Source: Bacillus sp. T33-2 (GTDB lineage: Bacteria; Bacillota; Bacilli; Bacillales; Cytobacillaceae). From it: a stretch of 64,000 bases of DNA. The translations under genes and the position numbers were made by a program. The notes below the pieces were generated by a model. It saw nothing but the letters and a program-made list of their open reading frames with translations, was not told the DNA's origin and did not search any database. Positions 45,054-54,066 of the stretch are shown here, in pieces; the first letter of the stretch is position 1; each line of letters starts with the position of its first letter. The DNA is taken from the NCBI RefSeq assembly GCF_002860205.1, contig NZ_PGVB01000002.1, forward strand, positions 124,001 through 188,000. The letters are read 5' to 3'.

Positions 45054-45530
45054 ATGCATATTCATAAATTTGAAAAAATATGGCTGATTTTCGGCGTTGG
45101 CACACTGCTCGTTTTCTTGACCACGATCGGGGTAAGCGCTTTTCACCTGGGGAACCAGCCGCCAAGCTGCCTTGCTACAGTCGATCCGGAAAAGGTTGAT
45201 ACGCAGGCGCCTTTCAATGAGCCTGGCCTGAAAAAAGTTGAAGGAAAAGACTGGGAGTATGAGCTCGTGTTTGTTGCCTCCGCGTTTTCATATAATCCGT
45301 TAGAGGTTGAAGTTCCGTTAGGTGCCAAGGTAAAAGTGATTGCGACGACCAAAGACGTTATCCACGGATTTGAAGTCGCTGGTACAAACATCAATATGAT
45401 GCTCGAACCCGGCTATATCAGTGAATATGTCACTACGTTCGACAAAGCCGGAGAATATTTGATTCTTTGTAACGAATATTGCGGCACGGGGCACCATATG
45501 ATGAGCTCCAAGCTAAAGGTGGTGGAATAA
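45054..45530 (+). CDS. cbaB: Cytochrome c oxidase subunit II, ba3 type
   Basis: 158 residues from ATG 45054 (GGGGGATGG upstream; ATG 45042 is possible). One N-terminal helix (IWLIFGVGTLLVFLTTIGVSAF) and an extracellular cupredoxin domain. The CuA ligands are visible: VIHGFEV His and CNEYCGTGHHMM with Cys-x3-Cys-x3-His-x2-Met. It accepts electrons from cytochrome c and passes them to subunit I. The stop overlaps the subunit I ATG (TAATG). Confidence 0.93.
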   Translation: MHIHKFEKIWLIFGVGTLLVFLTTIGVSAFHLGNQPPSCLATVDPEKVDTQAPFNEPGLKKVEGKDWEYELVFVASAFSYNPLEVEVPLGAKVKVIATTKDVIHGFEVAGTNINMMLEPGYISEYVTTFDKAGEYLILCNEYCGTGHHMMSSKLKVVE

Positions 45531-47185
45531 TGGTTAGCACGAAAACAAATTCAGTTGTCGACCGCCGCGACGGCAGGCTGGCAATGGCACACTTTTACGT
45601 GGCATTCATCGCGCTTGCTGTCGGCGGACTTGCAGGCCTGTTGCAGGTGCTGGTACGTTCGGGAAAATTTGAATTGCCTTGGGGCATTGGATATTACCAG
45701 GTGCTTACGGTTCACGGGGTTGTGCTGGGACTTGTTTTGACTACTTTCTTTATTATGGGATTTCAACTTTCAGTTGTGAGCAAGACATCCGGGACCTTGA
45801 CAAATAAACAGCGGATAACAGGCTGGGCCGGGTTCTGGATCATGACTGTCGGTACTGTCATGGCTGCGGTCATGATCCTATTGAATGAAGCATCGGTCCT
45901 ATATACTTTTTATGCGCCCCTTCAGGCACATGCCCTTTATTATTTGGGACTTACGCTCGTCATCGTGGGAAGCTGGATTGACGGCGCCGCCATTATCCTG
46001 GCCTATGCGAGATGGAGAAGGACAAACCCCGGAAAGCCAAGCCCGCTTCTGACATTCATGGCGCTTGTCAATACATTGCTATGGGTCGTGGCGACAATCG
46101 GAGTGGCTGCTACAGTGTTATTCCAGCTGCTTCCTTGGTCACTCGGTTTGGTGGACACAGTGAACGTATTGATCAGCCGGACACTTTTCTGGTACTTCGG
46201 CCATCCGCTCGTGTATTTCTGGCTGCTGCCAGCTTACATGGCATGGTATGTCGTCATTCCAAAGGTCATCGGCGGCAAAATCTTTTCAGACTCACTGGCT
46301 CGCTTGTCGTTTATATTATTCCTGCTGTTCTCCATTCCTGTCGGGTTTCACCACCAATTGATGGAACCGGGAATTGACCCGGCTTGGAAGTTCCTGCAGG
46401 TAATCTTGACTTTCATGGTCATTATCCCTTCCTTGATGACTGCATTTTCACTGTTTGCAACATTTGAGTCATTCGGGCGGTCAAAAGGATCAAGGGGCGT
46501 ATTTGGCTGGGTGAAACTGCTGCCATGGGGGGATGCTCGGTTCATTGTGCCATTTATTGGGATGCTTGCATTCATCCCGGCTGGCGCAGGTGGTATCATT
46601 AACGCCTCCCACCAGATGAACCAGGTGGTCCACAATACCATTTGGGTTACAGGGCATTTCCACTTGACTGTTGCAACTGCTGTCCTGTTAACGTTCTTTG
46701 GAGTTTCATTCTGGCTGGTCCCTCACTTGACTGGACGCAAATTAACGAAAGCGATCAATAAACTGGCCATTATCCAGGGTGTGCTCTGGGCAATCGGGAT
46801 GACATTCATGTCCGGTGCAATGCATGCAGCAGGACTCCTTGGCGCACCGCGGCGGTCAGCGTTTTCTGAATACGGTGGTGCAGCCCAGGCTGCTGAATGG
46901 ATTCCGTATCAAATTGCCCAGGCTGTCGGGGGATCGATCCTGTTCCTGTCTATCATATTAATGTTGTACATCTTCATCAATCTGGCATTCTTTGCACCAA
47001 AAGGCGAGCAGGAATTCCCCGTTGGCGAAGCAGCCCAGCCGCAAGAAAGAGCTCCAATTGTATTTGAAAACTGGAAACTTTGGCTTGGCATTACTGTCCT
47101 GTTGATCCTGTTTGCCTACACGATTCCATTTATCGACATGATCCAGAATGCACCTGTAGGCTCAAAGGGCTATAAGTTCTTTTAA
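45530..47185 (+). CDS. cbaA: Cytochrome c oxidase subunit I, ba3 type (B-family heme-copper oxidase)
   Basis: 551 residues; the ATG at 45530 overlaps the previous stop by one base and follows AAAGGTGGTGG. At least twelve helices. Heme and CuB ligands: QVLTVHGVVLG, FWYFGHPLVYFWLLPAYMAWY, SIPVGFHHQLMEPG and TGHFHLTVATA. The pattern of short loops is that of B-family (Thermus ba3) oxidases, which have high oxygen affinity. With subunits IIa and II it forms a complete oxidase. Regulation by the upstream Crp/Fnr box would induce it at low oxygen. Confidence 0.95.
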   Translation: MVSTKTNSVVDRRDGRLAMAHFYVAFIALAVGGLAGLLQVLVRSGKFELPWGIGYYQVLTVHGVVLGLVLTTFFIMGFQLSVVSKTSGTLTNKQRITGWAGFWIMTVGTVMAAVMILLNEASVLYTFYAPLQAHALYYLGLTLVIVGSWIDGAAIILAYARWRRTNPGKPSPLLTFMALVNTLLWVVATIGVAATVLFQLLPWSLGLVDTVNVLISRTLFWYFGHPLVYFWLLPAYMAWYVVIPKVIGGKIFSDSLARLSFILFLLFSIPVGFHHQLMEPGIDPAWKFLQVILTFMVIIPSLMTAFSLFATFESFGRSKGSRGVFGWVKLLPWGDARFIVPFIGMLAFIPAGAGGIINASHQMNQVVHNTIWVTGHFHLTVATAVLLTFFGVSFWLVPHLTGRKLTKAINKLAIIQGVLWAIGMTFMSGAMHAAGLLGAPRRSAFSEYGGAAQAAEWIPYQIAQAVGGSILFLSIILMLYIFINLAFFAPKGEQEFPVGEAAQPQERAPIVFENWKLWLGITVLLILFAYTIPFIDMIQNAPVGSKGYKFF

Positions 47186-47196
47186 TGAAAACAAAC

Positions 47197-47228
47197 AAAG
47201 CGCTCCGCTTTATTGCGGTGCGCTTTTA
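47197..47228. terminator. Bidirectional terminator after the oxidase operon
   Basis: Stem AAAGCGC-T-CCGC/GCGG-T-GCGCTTT (47197-47208 with 47215-47226), both flanks rich in A or T. It also overlaps the 3' end of the converging EamA gene. Confidence 0.85.
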
Positions 47229-48142
47229 CTTTGCTGCCGGCTGTCCGCCGCGGTATCCTTAAATCGTTTCGCAGGCGGCATATTCACAATGAAAACAGAC
47301 CCGATAATTAAGAACGTCCCCAATAGCTGTATGTAAGTGATTTTTTCATGAAATATGAGCACTCCAAGCAATGTAGCAGCAATCGGTTCAATTGATGCCA
47401 TAACAGCAGCACGGCTGCTCTCAACCTTTTCTAACCCCCATGAGTAAACAAAGTAAGCAAGCACAGTAGGGACGAGCCCAAGACCTAGAGAAAGCATTAC
47501 TGTCCCGCTTTCAAGAATGTTTGGACCTTTCTCCCAAAGGCCTGTCACTGGCAATAAAAAAACCGTGGCAACCAAAAAGGTATAAAAAGTGACAGTAAAT
47601 GGGTGATACTTCTGTAGAGCGACCTTCCCAAAGATACTGTATAGGGCGTAACCAAGCCCGGCTCCAACGCCGGTCAGGAGATCAAGCCATGTGAAGCCGG
47701 CTCCTGCGCCAACGTTCACCCCGGCAATGAGTGCACAGCCGGCGACAGTCACAACCGCTGCAGCGGCTTTCCTCATACTCATTGCCTCACCCAGAAACAG
47801 GCTTGACAATATAGCCACAATTGCTGGTGCCGTATAAAGCAGTGCCACCGCAACGGATATATTCATTTCGTTGATGGCCGTAAAATAGCACCAGTTAAAA
47901 AAGACAACACTTAATAAACCCGTGCCCACAAACAGATAAATATCACCGGGTTTTATTTTCATTTCCCGCTGGTAAAAAAGAACTCCAGCCACAGTTAAAA
48001 TGGCTGTGGCCACAGCCACCCTGAGGGTGACGATTTCCATTTCTGTTAAGCCAGCCTCGGCAAGCCCCTTAACAAAAATACCGATCAGCCCCCACAAAAC
48101 AGCACCTATAACAATCATCGAACCAGGCAATGCTTTTTTCAT
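47210..48142 (-). CDS. EamA/DMT family transporter
   Basis: 310 residues from the ATG at 48142, 5 bases after GGAGGAG. Ten membrane helices in two EamA repeats (MIVIGAVLWGLIGIFVKGLAEAG; VESSRAAVMASIEPIAATLLGVLIFHE). Substrate not predictable. It is not closely similar to the EamA protein at 34082. The minus-strand position 46 bases after ypwA suggests co-transcription. Confidence 0.88.
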   Translation of the reverse strand: MKKALPGSMIVIGAVLWGLIGIFVKGLAEAGLTEMEIVTLRVAVATAILTVAGVLFYQREMKIKPGDIYLFVGTGLLSVVFFNWCYFTAINEMNISVAVALLYTAPAIVAILSSLFLGEAMSMRKAAAAVVTVAGCALIAGVNVGAGAGFTWLDLLTGVGAGLGYALYSIFGKVALQKYHPFTVTFYTFLVATVFLLPVTGLWEKGPNILESGTVMLSLGLGLVPTVLAYFVYSWGLEKVESSRAAVMASIEPIAATLLGVLIFHEKITYIQLLGTFLIIGSVFIVNMPPAKRFKDTAADSRQQSKSAPQ

Positions 48143-48188
48143 ATGCTCCTCCACTAAAAAGGATGGCAGACTTGCTGCCATCCGGCTG

Positions 48189-49697
48189 CTATGACAACTG
48201 ATAAACTTTGTTGTACTTGTCGTATAGATAATCGATAAGGTAACCGGCGTTAAGCCCCTCACCTGTTACATCCTGGAGGATTTCAAGCGGCTTTTTCATC
48301 TTTCCGAACCTGTGTATTTTCTCATTAAGCCATTCTTTCACTGGCAAAAGATTGCCTGCTTCCATAAAAGCATCAAAATCAGGCAGGTCCTTCAGCATGG
48401 CATTCTTTATTTGTGCCGCGTACATATAGCCAAGTGCATAGGATGGGAAATACCCAAAGCTTCCGCCTGACCAGTGGACGTCCTGGAGGACACCTGCTGC
48501 ATCATTGTCCGGCCGCACACCAAGATACTGCTCATATTTTTCATTCCAGACGCGAGGCAAATCCTTTACTTCAATTTCATCATTGAACAGGCCCTTTTCA
48601 ATTTCATAGCGGACCATGATATGCAATGGATATGTCAGCTCGTCAGCCTCAATCCTGATGAGCGAGGGCTTGGATTCATTGATAGCACGATAAAAACCAT
48701 CGATGCTTACGTCGTCGAACTGACCGTTTGAGTATTTCTTCAACAGCTCATAATTATTCTTCCAGAAGGAATAATTCCTTCCCACGAAATTTTCATAGAA
48801 CAATGACTGGGATTCGTGGATGCCCATTGATGTGCCCGTACATAGAATAGTCCCGATAAGCTCTTTCGAAATGTTCTGCTCATAGAGGGCATGTCCGCCT
48901 TCGTGAATCGTTCCAAACACGGCGGTCCGGAAGTCGTGTTCATCGTATTTTGTGGTGACCCTGACATCACCGGGATTGATTCCGATTGCGAACGGGTGAA
49001 CTGTTTCATCAAGCCGTCCGGCGTCGAAGTTGTAACCCATTTTTTTCAGTATTGCCAGGCTGAATCCGCGTTGTTGCTCTTTCGGAAATGATTGAAACAA
49101 AAAGGCAGTCTCTGGTTTATGCTGCGATGCAGAGATTTGTTTTACGAGAGGGACGATTTTTTCGCGAAGTTCCCCGAAAACCCTGTCAAGGATCTCTACT
49201 GTAATCCCGGGTTCGTACATATCAAGCAGTGTATTATATTTATTGCCTTCATAACCCCAGTACTTAATAAATTGTTTGTTCTTTTCGACCAGCTTTTCAA
49301 GATATGGCCTGAACAATTCAAAGTCGGAGCCTGCTTTGGCTTCCTCCCATACGCTTTCTGCCTTTGATTGCATGATGACATACTCCCTGTATTCTTCAGC
49401 GGGGATTTTTTTGTTGCGGTCGTATTCCTTTTTGCACTCTTCCAAAGTCTTCCTTGTCAATTCATCTAATTCTGGCCGATCTGAAAGCTTTGCTATGTAT
49501 GCTGCCATTTCCTCTGAAGTGGACATATTGAATAGATCTGCAGACAGGACTCCAATGACTTCCGAACGCTGGTCGATTCCCTGTTTTGGCGCCCCGGTCC
49601 GTAAATCCCAATATATTAGGCCCAACGCTTCATTGTACGCCGTCATCTTTTTTACGTAAGCTAAAAATTCCTGTTCCATCTTTTTTATGTCAGTCAA
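48189..49697 (-). CDS. ypwA: Metal-dependent carboxypeptidase, M32 family (YpwA)
   Basis: 502 residues from the TTG at 49697 (GGGGGAAG upstream), equal to the 501 of B. subtilis YpwA; longer frame upstream has no similarity. The M32 zinc site HEGGHALYEQNIS and later GIHESQSLFYENFVGR (second ligand region) are visible, with the DVHWSGGSFGYFPSYALGYMYAAQ signature. It removes C-terminal residues from peptides in the cytoplasm. Confidence 0.94.
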   Translation of the reverse strand: MTDIKKMEQEFLAYVKKMTAYNEALGLIYWDLRTGAPKQGIDQRSEVIGVLSADLFNMSTSEEMAAYIAKLSDRPELDELTRKTLEECKKEYDRNKKIPAEEYREYVIMQSKAESVWEEAKAGSDFELFRPYLEKLVEKNKQFIKYWGYEGNKYNTLLDMYEPGITVEILDRVFGELREKIVPLVKQISASQHKPETAFLFQSFPKEQQRGFSLAILKKMGYNFDAGRLDETVHPFAIGINPGDVRVTTKYDEHDFRTAVFGTIHEGGHALYEQNISKELIGTILCTGTSMGIHESQSLFYENFVGRNYSFWKNNYELLKKYSNGQFDDVSIDGFYRAINESKPSLIRIEADELTYPLHIMVRYEIEKGLFNDEIEVKDLPRVWNEKYEQYLGVRPDNDAAGVLQDVHWSGGSFGYFPSYALGYMYAAQIKNAMLKDLPDFDAFMEAGNLLPVKEWLNEKIHRFGKMKKPLEILQDVTGEGLNAGYLIDYLYDKYNKVYQLS

Positions 49698-49882
49698 TTT
49701 TCTTCCCCCTATTACTTTGCTACATCTTATCTTATCATACTTTTCTGAAAAAGGAGCGCAATAAACGGTTGGCAGTGCAAGCAAGCGTGTTTATTCATAT
49801 GCACGGGTTCGATAAAAATTCCTAATCCAAAAAGGTGTTTGGATGATCAACCCCGAACTTTAACACCGAGGGGGAATGTTGC

Positions 49883-50017
49883 ATGGATGAATTGGTCGGC
49901 CATTGCAAAATCTGCGGAAAAGAGGTATTTTGCTTTGACGGGTTCTTGAATGGAATCCACAAAGATGGATCCCTTTATTGCTTTAAATGCGCAGACTCGG
50001 ACCAACCACAAAAATAA
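49883..50017 (+). CDS. Small zinc-ribbon-like protein, 44 aa
   Basis: ATG at 49883 after GAGGGGGAA. MDELVGHCKICGKEVFCFDG then LYCFKCADSDQPQK gives C-x2-C and C-x2-C pairs, a probable zinc ribbon. Single gene bounded by a hairpin downstream. Function unknown. Confidence 0.65.
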   Translation: MDELVGHCKICGKEVFCFDGFLNGIHKDGSLYCFKCADSDQPQK

Positions 50018-50020
50018 ACT

Positions 50021-50048
50021 AATCCGCAAGGGGAGAACCTTGCGGATT
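50021..50048 (+). terminator. Hairpin after the 44-aa gene
   Basis: 11-bp perfect stem AATCCGCAAGG/CCTTGCGGATT (50021-50031 with 50038-50048), with only a modest T-run. Confidence 0.65.
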
Positions 50049-50058
50049 TATAAGGACA

Positions 50059-50285
50059 TTAATCTTCTTCTGTCGCCAGGTCTTTCACCGTAAGCTGCTC
50101 ATTTTCTTTGTGTGTCACCTTGCGCATGATGACAGCTTAAATGACAATGCCTGACGGAAGTCTTTTTCTGCGGCTCTGAGTCTATGTAACGCAGGCTCTC
50201 CGGGCTGCAATTCCTGCTTCAACGCCTCCTTGCTTTGTGCAAGAGCTTTTGAAATCCTGTTGAAATCAACATTAGGATGATTCAT
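50059..50285 (-). pseudogene. Small hypothetical gene, apparently frameshifted near its 3' end
   Basis: From the ATG at 50285 the frame encodes MNHPNVDFNRISKALAQSKE through EKDFRQALSFKLSSCAR and stops at 50115. One base over, AVIMRKVTHKENEQLTVKDL-ATEED runs in protein-like composition to a TAA at 50059. A single missing base around 50140 would join both parts into a 74-residue helical protein. It may be a real lesion, a sequence error, or a 56-aa gene plus chance. Confidence 0.4.
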
Positions 50286-50369
50286 TGTCATTCCCCCATT
50301 CCAAAACAGATATATGATTTGTATTCGGATATCGCCTTCAATATTCTCCCATTACGTCATGCCTTTATG

Positions 50370-50555
50370 TTAGCCTAAGCCCGGCTGCCGTCTTTTTAAC
50401 TGTTTTTTGATGGCCTCGTCGCGTTCCCCGCCATCGGAAAGCTCCTCGGAAAATTCATGGCTTGCTGCATGGTTGTCACCTACAATATTTGATGTACGAA
50501 TCGTTTCTGCGCGAAGATTATTGTTTGCCGCGGCTTGCTCATTCCATTTCCCCAT
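50370..50555 (-). CDS. Hypothetical small hydrophilic protein, 61 aa
   Basis: ATG at 50555 is 7 bases after AAGGAGG; the ATG at 50573 overlaps it. Sequence MGKWNEQAAANNNLRAETIR ... HEFSEELSDGGERDEAIKKQ is rich in Asn, Glu and Arg and predicted disordered, in the style of small sporulation or stress proteins. I do not recognise the family. Confidence 0.7.
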   Translation of the reverse strand: MGKWNEQAAANNNLRAETIRTSNIVGDNHAASHEFSEELSDGGERDEAIKKQLKRRQPGLG

Positions 50556-50616
50556 GCTTTCTGCCTCCTTCATTTGTTATTAGTTTCGGATTGCCCCGCA
50601 AATTTTATTCATAACG

Positions 50617-50648
50617 AAAAAAAGGCGCACCTTCCCAAGGGTGCGTCC
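50617..50648 (-). terminator. Terminator of ypsC
   Basis: Stem CGCACCTT with AAGGGTGCG (50626-50633 with 50638-50646), a bulge or wobble within, and a minus-strand T-run (complement of 50617-50623). Confidence 0.8.
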
Positions 50649-50662
50649 TCATGAATTGCAGC

Positions 50663-51805
50663 TTATTCGGTTATCCTTGGAGGCCTTTTACCCCAATACT
50701 GGTAAAAATCAGTCCGGATGAAGCCATTAAACAGCTTCCTTTTTTTTGTGGCGGGCTTGCCGAAAAACTGCTCGAACTGTTCATTTGAAGTCAAGATGTA
50801 GATGGACCAGGTTTCAAGCGGGGAAAGAACACGCCCGATCTCCCTGTACATCTGTTCTACTGTATTCTTTTCACCTAGGCGCTCACCGTATGGAGGGTTG
50901 CTGACCAGGACCCCGTATTCCTCCCGGGTCGTAAAATCCTGGACGCGCATCTGCTTAAATGACACAAGATCTCCCAAGCCAGCCTCGAACGCGTTTTCTT
51001 CAGCAATTTTAACCATACGATGGTCGATATCTGATCCGGTAATGTTCAACGGCTGGTCGTAGTTGGCCAAATCCTCGGCCTCATTCCTCGCCTGTTCCCA
51101 AACTGTCTCAGGCATCCAGTTCCAGCTTTCTGAAACGAAGTCTCTGTTAAATCCGGGGGCAATATTTTGCCCGATCAGCGCTGCCTCAATGGGGATCGTT
51201 CCCGAGCCGCAGAACGGATCGGCAAAAGGACGGTCAGGTGTCCAATTGGTCAGCAGGACAAGGGCAGCTGCCAATGTTTCCTTCAGCGGGGCCTCGCCTT
51301 GACCAGTACGGTACCCTCTTTTATGAAGGCCGCTCCCGGTCGCGTCTATCGTAAGTGTCGCAACGTCCTTCAGCAATGCGACCTCGATCCGGAACATCGC
51401 TCCCGTCTCCTCAAACCGTGCCGTTCTTTTGTAATGCCGTGCCAGCCTGTCCACAATCGCCTTCTTAACAATCGCCTGAGAATCCGATACACTGAATAGC
51501 TTGGACTTCACAGACTTTCCGATGACAGGGAATTCCGCATCCTCAGGGATAAATTGCTCCCATGGCAACGCTTTTGTTTTCTCAAACAATTCGTCAAACG
51601 TATATCCCTTAAATTCACCGACTTTGATCTTGATCCTGTCCGCGGTCCTGAGCCATAGATTGCTTCTTGCCACGGCAAGCTCGTCCCCTTTATATGTAAT
51701 CCTGCCGTTCTCCACCTCACACTCATACCCAAGCGCCCGTACCTCTTTTGCCACGACCGCTTCAAGCCCCATTGCCGATGTCGCGATGATCTCCAAGTTT
51801 TTCAT
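50663..51805 (-). CDS. ypsC: Class I SAM-dependent rRNA methyltransferase with THUMP domain (YpsC)
   Basis: 380 residues. N-terminal THUMP-like half (EIIATSAMGLEAVVAKEVRALGYE...VKSKLFSVSDSQAIVKKAIVDRL) and C-terminal UPF0020/RlmL-like catalytic half with ADPFCGSGTIPIEAALIG (SAM motif), GSDIDHRMVKIAEEN and NPPYGERLG (catalytic NPPY). It is expected to make N2-methylguanine in 23S rRNA. Position upstream of rnpB-gpsB-ypsA repeats B. subtilis. Confidence 0.93.
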   Translation of the reverse strand: MKNLEIIATSAMGLEAVVAKEVRALGYECEVENGRITYKGDELAVARSNLWLRTADRIKIKVGEFKGYTFDELFEKTKALPWEQFIPEDAEFPVIGKSVKSKLFSVSDSQAIVKKAIVDRLARHYKRTARFEETGAMFRIEVALLKDVATLTIDATGSGLHKRGYRTGQGEAPLKETLAAALVLLTNWTPDRPFADPFCGSGTIPIEAALIGQNIAPGFNRDFVSESWNWMPETVWEQARNEAEDLANYDQPLNITGSDIDHRMVKIAEENAFEAGLGDLVSFKQMRVQDFTTREEYGVLVSNPPYGERLGEKNTVEQMYREIGRVLSPLETWSIYILTSNEQFEQFFGKPATKKRKLFNGFIRTDFYQYWGKRPPRITE

Positions 51806-51949
51806 AAGTTCACCCTTGTTCTTCTGTGATTATCGAATATGTAGCACATTTTCTTTTTATAATTCCCATTTCCAATCAAATTTTCCGTTAAAACCAGATA
51901 TCAATTTAATCGATTCGAAGGAAATATTACCAATAGTCTTATATATAAC

Positions 51950-51979
51950 AAAAGCTCTCCTGAAGAAAGGAGAGCTTTT
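51950..51979 (-). terminator. Terminator of rnpB
   Basis: 11-bp perfect stem AAAAGCTCTCC/GGAGAGCTTTT (51950-51960 with 51969-51979), T-rich arm on the minus strand. Confidence 0.9.
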
Positions 51980-52002
51980 AATCACTCATACAATATTGCA
52001 TT

Positions 52003-52402
52003 AATAACGTTCTGTAAGCCATGTTCTGTACCATCGTACTGCAATCGACTGCTCGTCTCGCACTCCGGCGGTAATCATCTATCTACAGGCCGGATGACCT
52101 GTCCTTCCCTTTGTTCAGTTCCTCCAGGAAGGTGCCCCTACCATTATTTGGGTTTCTCACTCGCGGGGTTTACCTCGTTCCACCCTTCCCATTTCTGGGA
52201 AGGCTACGTCACTGTGGCACTTTCAAGGTATTCATGCCATATCCGGAAAGGACTTAGGCATTTTCCCTGCCGTCAACCGGAAGATCCGGCTGCCCTAGCT
52301 TATGGATTGGCTAGGCACGAACACTACGGGCATCTCAGCCCGTGCGAGCATGGACTTTCCTCTGCAGCAAGCTGCAGCGATTACCCGAACGCTATTAACG
52401 AC
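52003..52402 (-). ncRNA. rnpB: RNase P RNA (type B)
   Basis: About 400 bases on the minus strand match the Bacillus type B RNase P RNA from memory. The 5' part has GTTCGGGTAATCGC, then GAGGAAAGTCCATGCTCGC, GATGCCCGTAGTGTTCGTGC, GTGCCACAGTGACG and GATAGATGATTGCCG; the 3' end has ACATGGCTTACAGAACG. It is the catalytic RNA that matures tRNA 5' ends. The ends are given to within a few bases. Position between ypsC and gpsB is the B. subtilis one; the terminator hairpin follows. Confidence 0.96.
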
Positions 52403-52474
52403 TACATGAATCATTATATGTAATCTCAAACAAAATAGCAATGGAATTCAACTTACAAATTCTCCATGTTCTGG

Positions 52475-52774
52475 TTAATCGTAAAGCTTACTTCCGAAAA
52501 CGTGCTTCTCAAGATTGGACAGCCTTTTCAGGATGTCAAAATTTGTAGTCCCGGCAGCTTGTGTGCTTGGCCGGCGGGATGATTCCTCAAGCTGCTTTCT
52601 CAAGCGGAGATTCTCTTGCTGAAGGTCTTCAATTTCCTGGTGGAAGGCCTCATAATCCTTGATGATCACATCGAGAAACTTATCCACATCTTCCGGCTTG
52701 TAGCCGCGCATTCCTGATTTAAATTCTTTTTCCAAAATATCTTTTGCTGTTAGCTTAATTTTATCGGACAGCAT
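52475..52774 (-). CDS. gpsB: Cell division protein GpsB
   Basis: 99 residues from ATG 52774 (GAGGTGAG upstream), the normal length. DivIVA-like N-terminal membrane/partner-binding domain ([40 protein letters not shown]), linker, and C-terminal trimerisation helix ([19 protein letters not shown]). It shuttles penicillin-binding protein 1 between side wall and septum. Confidence 0.96.
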   Translation of the reverse strand: MLSDKIKLTAKDILEKEFKSGMRGYKPEDVDKFLDVIIKDYEAFHQEIEDLQQENLRLRKQLEESSRRPSTQAAGTTNFDILKRLSNLEKHVFGSKLYD

Positions 52775-52857
52775 TACACTCACCTCGATAATCCCCAATC
52801 ATACATTATATTTTTTCAAAAATAAGCGATTTTGTCAATTTTTCTTTCTGTTTTCAA

Positions 52858-53418
52858 TTAAAATCCGTTCTGGCTGTTGTTCTCTTCTTCGACAATCAAT
52901 TGCAAATCGTAAAAAGTGATCTGCATGATTTCATATGGATTAGACTCCTGATACTTCCTTGCCGTCTCATACAGAAATTTCGGGCTCCCTTCCTTTTCCG
53001 TGTCATAAAAAAGGAGCATGCAATCGCTTTTCTCTACAAAAAATTGGTTTTTCAACCGGAACTGCCACGGTTTTTCGTAAGGCTTTCTTGATACTGAATC
53101 AACGTGGTCGGCCTGGGCAATAATAGATTCATACCATTCCTTGTTGCTTTCATTCCATGTCTCTTCCTGATTCAAGAACGGGGTGATCACAGACAGCTTC
53201 AGTTCCGGATATTGCTCCTGCAACTCGAAAACAGTTTCGGCAGCCCACAGCTCAACACCGAGCTGGCCGCTGATCATCACCCATTCAAGGCCGGCTTCAA
53301 TCAGGGCTTCAAGTTGCCTGCGCAACGCTGCCTTTATGTATTTTATTGCAGGGTGGTTTGGCTTGAATATGCCTAATTCAAATGGTTTATAGCCCGAAAC
53401 AGCCGCAACTTTAACCAA
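52858..53418 (-). CDS. ypsA: YpsA, SLOG/Rossmann-fold (DUF1273) protein
   Basis: 186 residues from the TTG at 53418, where family similarity starts ([17 protein letters not shown]); AGGAGG lies about 11 bases upstream. Further hallmarks are [23 protein letters not shown] and [16 protein letters not shown]. YpsA belongs to the SLOG superfamily that binds nucleotide-derived ligands and affects cell division and oxidative-stress survival in B. subtilis. It is convergent to nothing and follows cotD's terminator region. Confidence 0.92.
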   Translation of the reverse strand: MVKVAAVSGYKPFELGIFKPNHPAIKYIKAALRRQLEALIEAGLEWVMISGQLGVELWAAETVFELQEQYPELKLSVITPFLNQEETWNESNKEWYESIIAQADHVDSVSRKPYEKPWQFRLKNQFFVEKSDCMLLFYDTEKEGSPKFLYETARKYQESNPYEIMQITFYDLQLIVEEENNSQNGF

Positions 53419-53542
53419 GTAACATGACGCCTCCTGATTCTCTTGCATAAATACATAAAAATTTATTCCTCTGTACAGCAATTATTAACCCTTACCTGAA
53501 TATTTTATCCGGCAAAAAGTGATATAAATGCCCAATTAAAAA

Positions 53543-53563
53543 CAAGGGCTAAAAAAGCCCTTG
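53543..53563 (-). terminator. Terminator of cotD
   Basis: Minus strand CAAGGGCT/AGCCCTTG stem (53543-53550 with 53556-53563), T-rich loop and T-run after. Confidence 0.85.
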
Positions 53564-53573
53564 AACAAATCAG

Positions 53574-53846
53574 CTATCTTCCGAAGAACGGCCGCGGTCT
53601 AGGCCTAAACCCTGGCCCAAACGGCCCTGGCCCTGGTCCGCCATAGTAATTCTGGCTAGTAGGTGGAGTAGCTACCGTCGACTGAGTGTGCGGGAAATAA
53701 TGAATATTGTCATAATTGGTGTGCAGTACATTTGTTGTGTGCGAAGGATGGATATGCGGAACTATGTTGTTCGCATAACTATGATTAACACAACATTTTG
53801 TCGGGTGGACTACAGCAGGCAAAATGTTAGTTGGTCTACAGAACAT
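53574..53846 (-). CDS. cotD: Spore coat protein CotD family
   Basis: 90 residues. The CotD pattern is clear: CRPTNILPAVVHPTKCCVNH, NIVPHIHPSHTTNVLHTNY, NIHYFPHTQSTV, a His/Asn/Pro-rich inner-coat protein. The Gly/Pro/Arg C-terminal tail (GGPGPGPFGPGFRPRPRPFF) is an unusual addition compared with B. subtilis CotD. Made in the mother cell during late sporulation; CTGGAGGAAAGG precedes the start. Confidence 0.9.
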   Translation of the reverse strand: MFCRPTNILPAVVHPTKCCVNHSYANNIVPHIHPSHTTNVLHTNYDNIHYFPHTQSTVATPPTSQNYYGGPGPGPFGPGFRPRPRPFFGR

Positions 53847-53891
53847 TATTAAAACTCCTTTCCTCCAGACTTATTATTTACATTATCAGCC

Positions 53892-53914
53892 TATGAAGAG
53901 AGGAAGAATCTTGT
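53892..53914 (-). promoter_or_regulatory. Candidate SigK promoter of cotD
   Basis: On the minus strand AC (53913-53914), 17 bases, CATAGGCTG (ends near 53887), close to the SigK consensus AC-N16-CATANNNTA with one mismatch. CotD is a SigK target in B. subtilis. Confidence 0.4.
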
Positions 53915-53970
53915 ACTAATGAAAATACCTATTTTAAGGCAAAAGTACAAGCAAACCTTTGCACGATGTC

Positions 53971-54066
53971 TTAAAGGAAAGTATAAAGGCTGTCTTTCAT
54001 CGTGGAAAAAATGAAGGCCGTCAGACAAAGCACTACAAAAAACATAACTAATACCGCTTTATACAT
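53971..54066 (-). CDS. Possible tiny membrane protein, 31 aa
   Basis: MYKAVLVMFFVVLCLTAFIF then STMKDSLYTFL: a single membrane helix with short charged ends. AAGGGATGG precedes the ATG. It lies in the otherwise empty gap between yprB and cotD. Bases 54067-54238 hold its upstream region and nothing else recognised. Confidence 0.45.
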   Translation of the reverse strand: MYKAVLVMFFVVLCLTAFIFSTMKDSLYTFL

